Assembly (NCBI RefSeq): GCF_001661265.1
Contig: NW_017566993.1
Coordinates: forward strand, 124,001 to 188,000
Source of the DNA: Saitoella complicata NRRL Y-17804
Lineage: Eukaryota; Ascomycota; Saitoellomycetes; Saitoellales; Saitoellaceae
Reading direction: 5' to 3'
Length of the DNA: 64,000 nt
In this document: piece by piece, positions 61,785 to 64,000 of the stretch
Position numbering within the stretch: position 1 is the first letter of the stretch
Layout: the number at the start of each line of letters is the position of its first letter
Notes under the pieces: generated by a model
The model's input: the letters and a program-made list of their open reading frames with translations, nothing else
Told to the model about the DNA's origin: nothing
Databases searched by the model: none
Translations under genes and position numbers: made by a program

Positions 61785-64000
61785 ATGAATATCTTTGACG
61801 AACTCCCGGTCACTCCGGGTATATTTACTCAACAAACCTTCTTTCCCTCTCCTCCGCACAAGACACGCGAGCCATTCAACCGTACGCCCCTCTCTCAACC
61901 TTCTACCCCTGAGACGCCCAGCAAACCTTCTTTGGCCGATACGACTTGCCTGCCACGAAGGAGAGCAACACCGGATCCGGTCTCGGCGACTTTCAGGTCT
62001 GGAATGAGGAGGGTGAGAATATCGAACGTTCTTCGTCTCCGAACACGCCTGGCGTTGAGTGGACTCGTATCGGGTATACTTCTCCTTCTGGTCGTACCCA
62101 CGGTCTCGACGAACAACTCCTCTCGACATCCCCTATCTCCCCCTCCAGCCCAAGCTCAAACTCGACTCGTCGTCTCCAGCGTCCAGCCAATATCGCGAGT
62201 ATCTACACCGATGACGTTGACCGCCGTCATCAAACCACCTCCCCCCGTGCCGCGATGGCTCGTCATTACTTGGCCACCACGCTCGAGCAGGCGTCGATCT
62301 CTGACCATGGTCTTTTGCACACTGCGCATAACTCGACGGATTTGTTTGCGTATCGTACTGTGGAGGCTGGGGGCTCTAATGCGGTCAGTATGAGTCCTAG
62401 TTTGAGCTCGAATGGGTATGAAGGTGGGTTGGGAGGGAAGTGGGGGGCTACGCCGAGTAGGTATTTGCAAGTTGGGAATTTGCCGAAGACGGCGGAGTTG
62501 TGGGCGTTGAAAGAGATGTTTGAGGTGAGACCGGGAAGAATGGAATGAGTTCAGCTACTAATTCGGTCTTACAGTCGCTTGGTTCACTTCAGGGTATCGT
62601 CGTGAAAGACTTGCGTGTTGATGGTACTATCATCGCTGCCTTCCACGACTTGAGGGACGCTATCAGTACCTTGAAGAGGCTCCGTCACCAACGCTACTTC
62701 AACGATCGTCGTCTCGACGCGAGGTTCTGCTCCAGGGCCGCTGTTGTCGCTCTCACCCACCAAGACTCAGAAATGCCTCTCATCTCCGAGAACGAAGGTG
62801 AAATCACCATCTCGGCCTTCCATCACGACGACAAGGAGATCCCTGTGAAGTTGTTGCAGGACATCTTGTCCAACTATGGTGATCTACGATCGTTCAGGTC
62901 TGCTGGAGCGGGCCGTGGGCAAGTTTTTATTTGTGAGTATTTTGATTGTAGGGATGCAGAGGAAGCATTGAAGGCGTTGCACGATCGCGTCGTTGAGGTA
63001 TGTTTGAGTTCATCTGGTTGATACAGGACTAATTCTGTCATACAGGGCTTCTTCCTCAGTGTTGTTTACCATGAAGGCGACGATGTCAGCAGTTGGAGAG
63101 CCGTTTCGAATGTCTTACGCCGCACGCAGGACGAAGGCAAGATATTCGAGCCCCAGCCTCGTCGTGGGAGTCATCCCCACCTCAGCGGTTTCGAGAGTTG
63201 GTGTGAGCAGCGTCAACCTCGTTCACCGCTCTCTCCTCTCCATCCTTCTGCTGATTACCTTGAGGTCCGCCGCGGTTCGACTGGTACTCTTCCGTCTCAG
63301 CCTCGCAGACTCAACCGCGTTCGCAGCAAGCTTATGATGGAGGTGGAGCCTTTGTCGCCTCGCAGTATCGGGCCTGAGCGTCGTGTTCCTCTTTCGCCCT
63401 ATGCTTCATCGTTCGAACCATCCAGTCCCGCGCTCATTCCCGGACGCTGGCGTCGTGAGCGTGAGCGTGAGCGTAGCATCGGTTCTGGTATCGGTACGCC
63501 GTTGAGCGAGCGTTTTGAGGCCACAGACTTCTTCGTTCATGGGTCTCCGCAGAGCCGTCATTATCTGGATGATGAGGGTATCTCACCGACAACCACACGT
63601 TTCCGCGGCTCTCTTCGTGCTGCGGATATGGCTCGCTCTGTTACTTATGACGGCGCCGCGATTGGGTACGGTCAGAGCTATGACGATGTCCCAATGCCGA
63701 GTCCACTTATGTCGCCTGGCATTGATTCAGGCTTTGGTCAACCGTTTCATGAGAAGAACAAGGTCAATCTCGACAGGATTGCGAACGGAGCGGATATGCG
63801 CACGACGATTATGATCAAGAACGTTCCGAACAAGGTAATGGCCAGTTGAGGAGATCAAGATTCATCACTGACGCACTTACAGTATACCTCCACTATGTTG
63901 CAAGAGTATATCAACGACTCTTTCTCCTTCAAAGGCGCGTACGACTTCTTGTACCTTCGTATGGACTTTCAGAACAGATGCAACGTTGGCTATGCGTTCG
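61785..64000 (+). CDS. mei2: MEI2-type RNA-binding protein, 3' end beyond the window
   Basis: Probable exons: 61785-61818 (MNIFDELPVTP), 61914-62524, 62575-62997, 63046-63834 and 63883 to the window edge. Introns 2-4 are 50, 48 and 48 bp and well supported. The first (95 bp, GTATAT...GAG) is uncertain because its acceptor is weak. RRM1 begins RYLQVGNLPKTAELWALKEMF and continues SLGSLQGIVVKDLRVDGT. RRM2 has LLQDILSNYGDLRSFRSAGAGRGQVFICEYFD. The C-terminal MEI2 RRM3 starts RTTIMIKNVPNK joined to YTSTMLQEYIND and then FLYLRMDFQNRCNVGYAF. In fission yeast Mei2 drives entry into meiosis by sequestering the Mmi1 decay machinery. Function here is by family. Confidence 0.88.

Noticed and set aside
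1-64000. Transposons, virus-like elements or CRISPR arrays
   Set aside because: No reverse transcriptase, transposase, integrase, terminal repeats or spaced repeat arrays were seen on either strand.

Overview
The window is nuclear DNA from an ascomycete fungus. It has CLASP, Hsp110, MCM3, Elongator, RSC/SWI-SNF and complex I genes, plus a C-22 sterol desaturase (CYP61/Erg5) and an NADPH-type fungal nitrate reductase cluster. Genes are tightly packed. Introns are short (mostly 48-62 bp) with clear GT...AG ends and CTAAC/CTGAC-like branch sites. A single dispersed 5S rRNA gene lies near a tRNA gene. These traits suit a yeast-like or early-branching filamentous ascomycete; a Taphrinomycotina-like lineage is a guess that needs a phylogeny.

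Layout. 1-6.3 kb: the 3' part of an Hsp110 chaperone gene, EAF7 (NuA4), a gamma-tubulin complex gene and RPB8. 6.5-15.2 kb: carnitine acetyltransferase, MCM3 with an MCB box upstream, ERG5, mitochondrial ribosomal protein mL44, and a tiny four-exon membrane protein gene. 15.5-25.3 kb: CLASP, a Mak32-like PfkB protein, uS4m (NAM9), POP8 and a GH5 glucanase. 25.5-34.7 kb: SNF2-type remodeller, HAL4/HAL5-type kinase, a TMEM254-like protein, seryl-tRNA synthetase and the complex I subunit NDUFB2. 35-42.6 kb: P5B ATPase YPK9, ELP3 and UNG1. 42.7-51.6 kb: a complete nitrate assimilation cluster. 51.8-57.4 kb: an unrecognised secreted/membrane protein, tRNA-Ala, 5S rRNA and a PH-domain protein. 58.6-64 kb: SEC62, ETF-alpha and the 5' part of a MEI2-type RNA-binding protein that runs off the window.

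How genes relate. The clearest functional unit is the nitrate cluster: nitrate reductase, NRT2 nitrate transporter and nitrite reductase. Transporter and nitrite reductase diverge from a 615-bp region that holds at least four GATAAG motifs, a TCACGTGA palindrome and a perfect 18-bp inverted repeat. Elsewhere many genes sit in head-to-head pairs with short shared promoters (EAF7/GCP, RPB8/CAT2, mL44/small membrane protein, NAM9/POP8, SES1/NDUFB2, YPK9/ELP3).

Several genes are visible only after splicing: RPB8, the 91-residue protein, the TMEM254-like gene and NDUFB2. Some use very small exons: a 3-nt exon that is only the ATG, a 7-nt first exon and an 8-nt last exon. I saw no transposon, virus-like element or CRISPR array.
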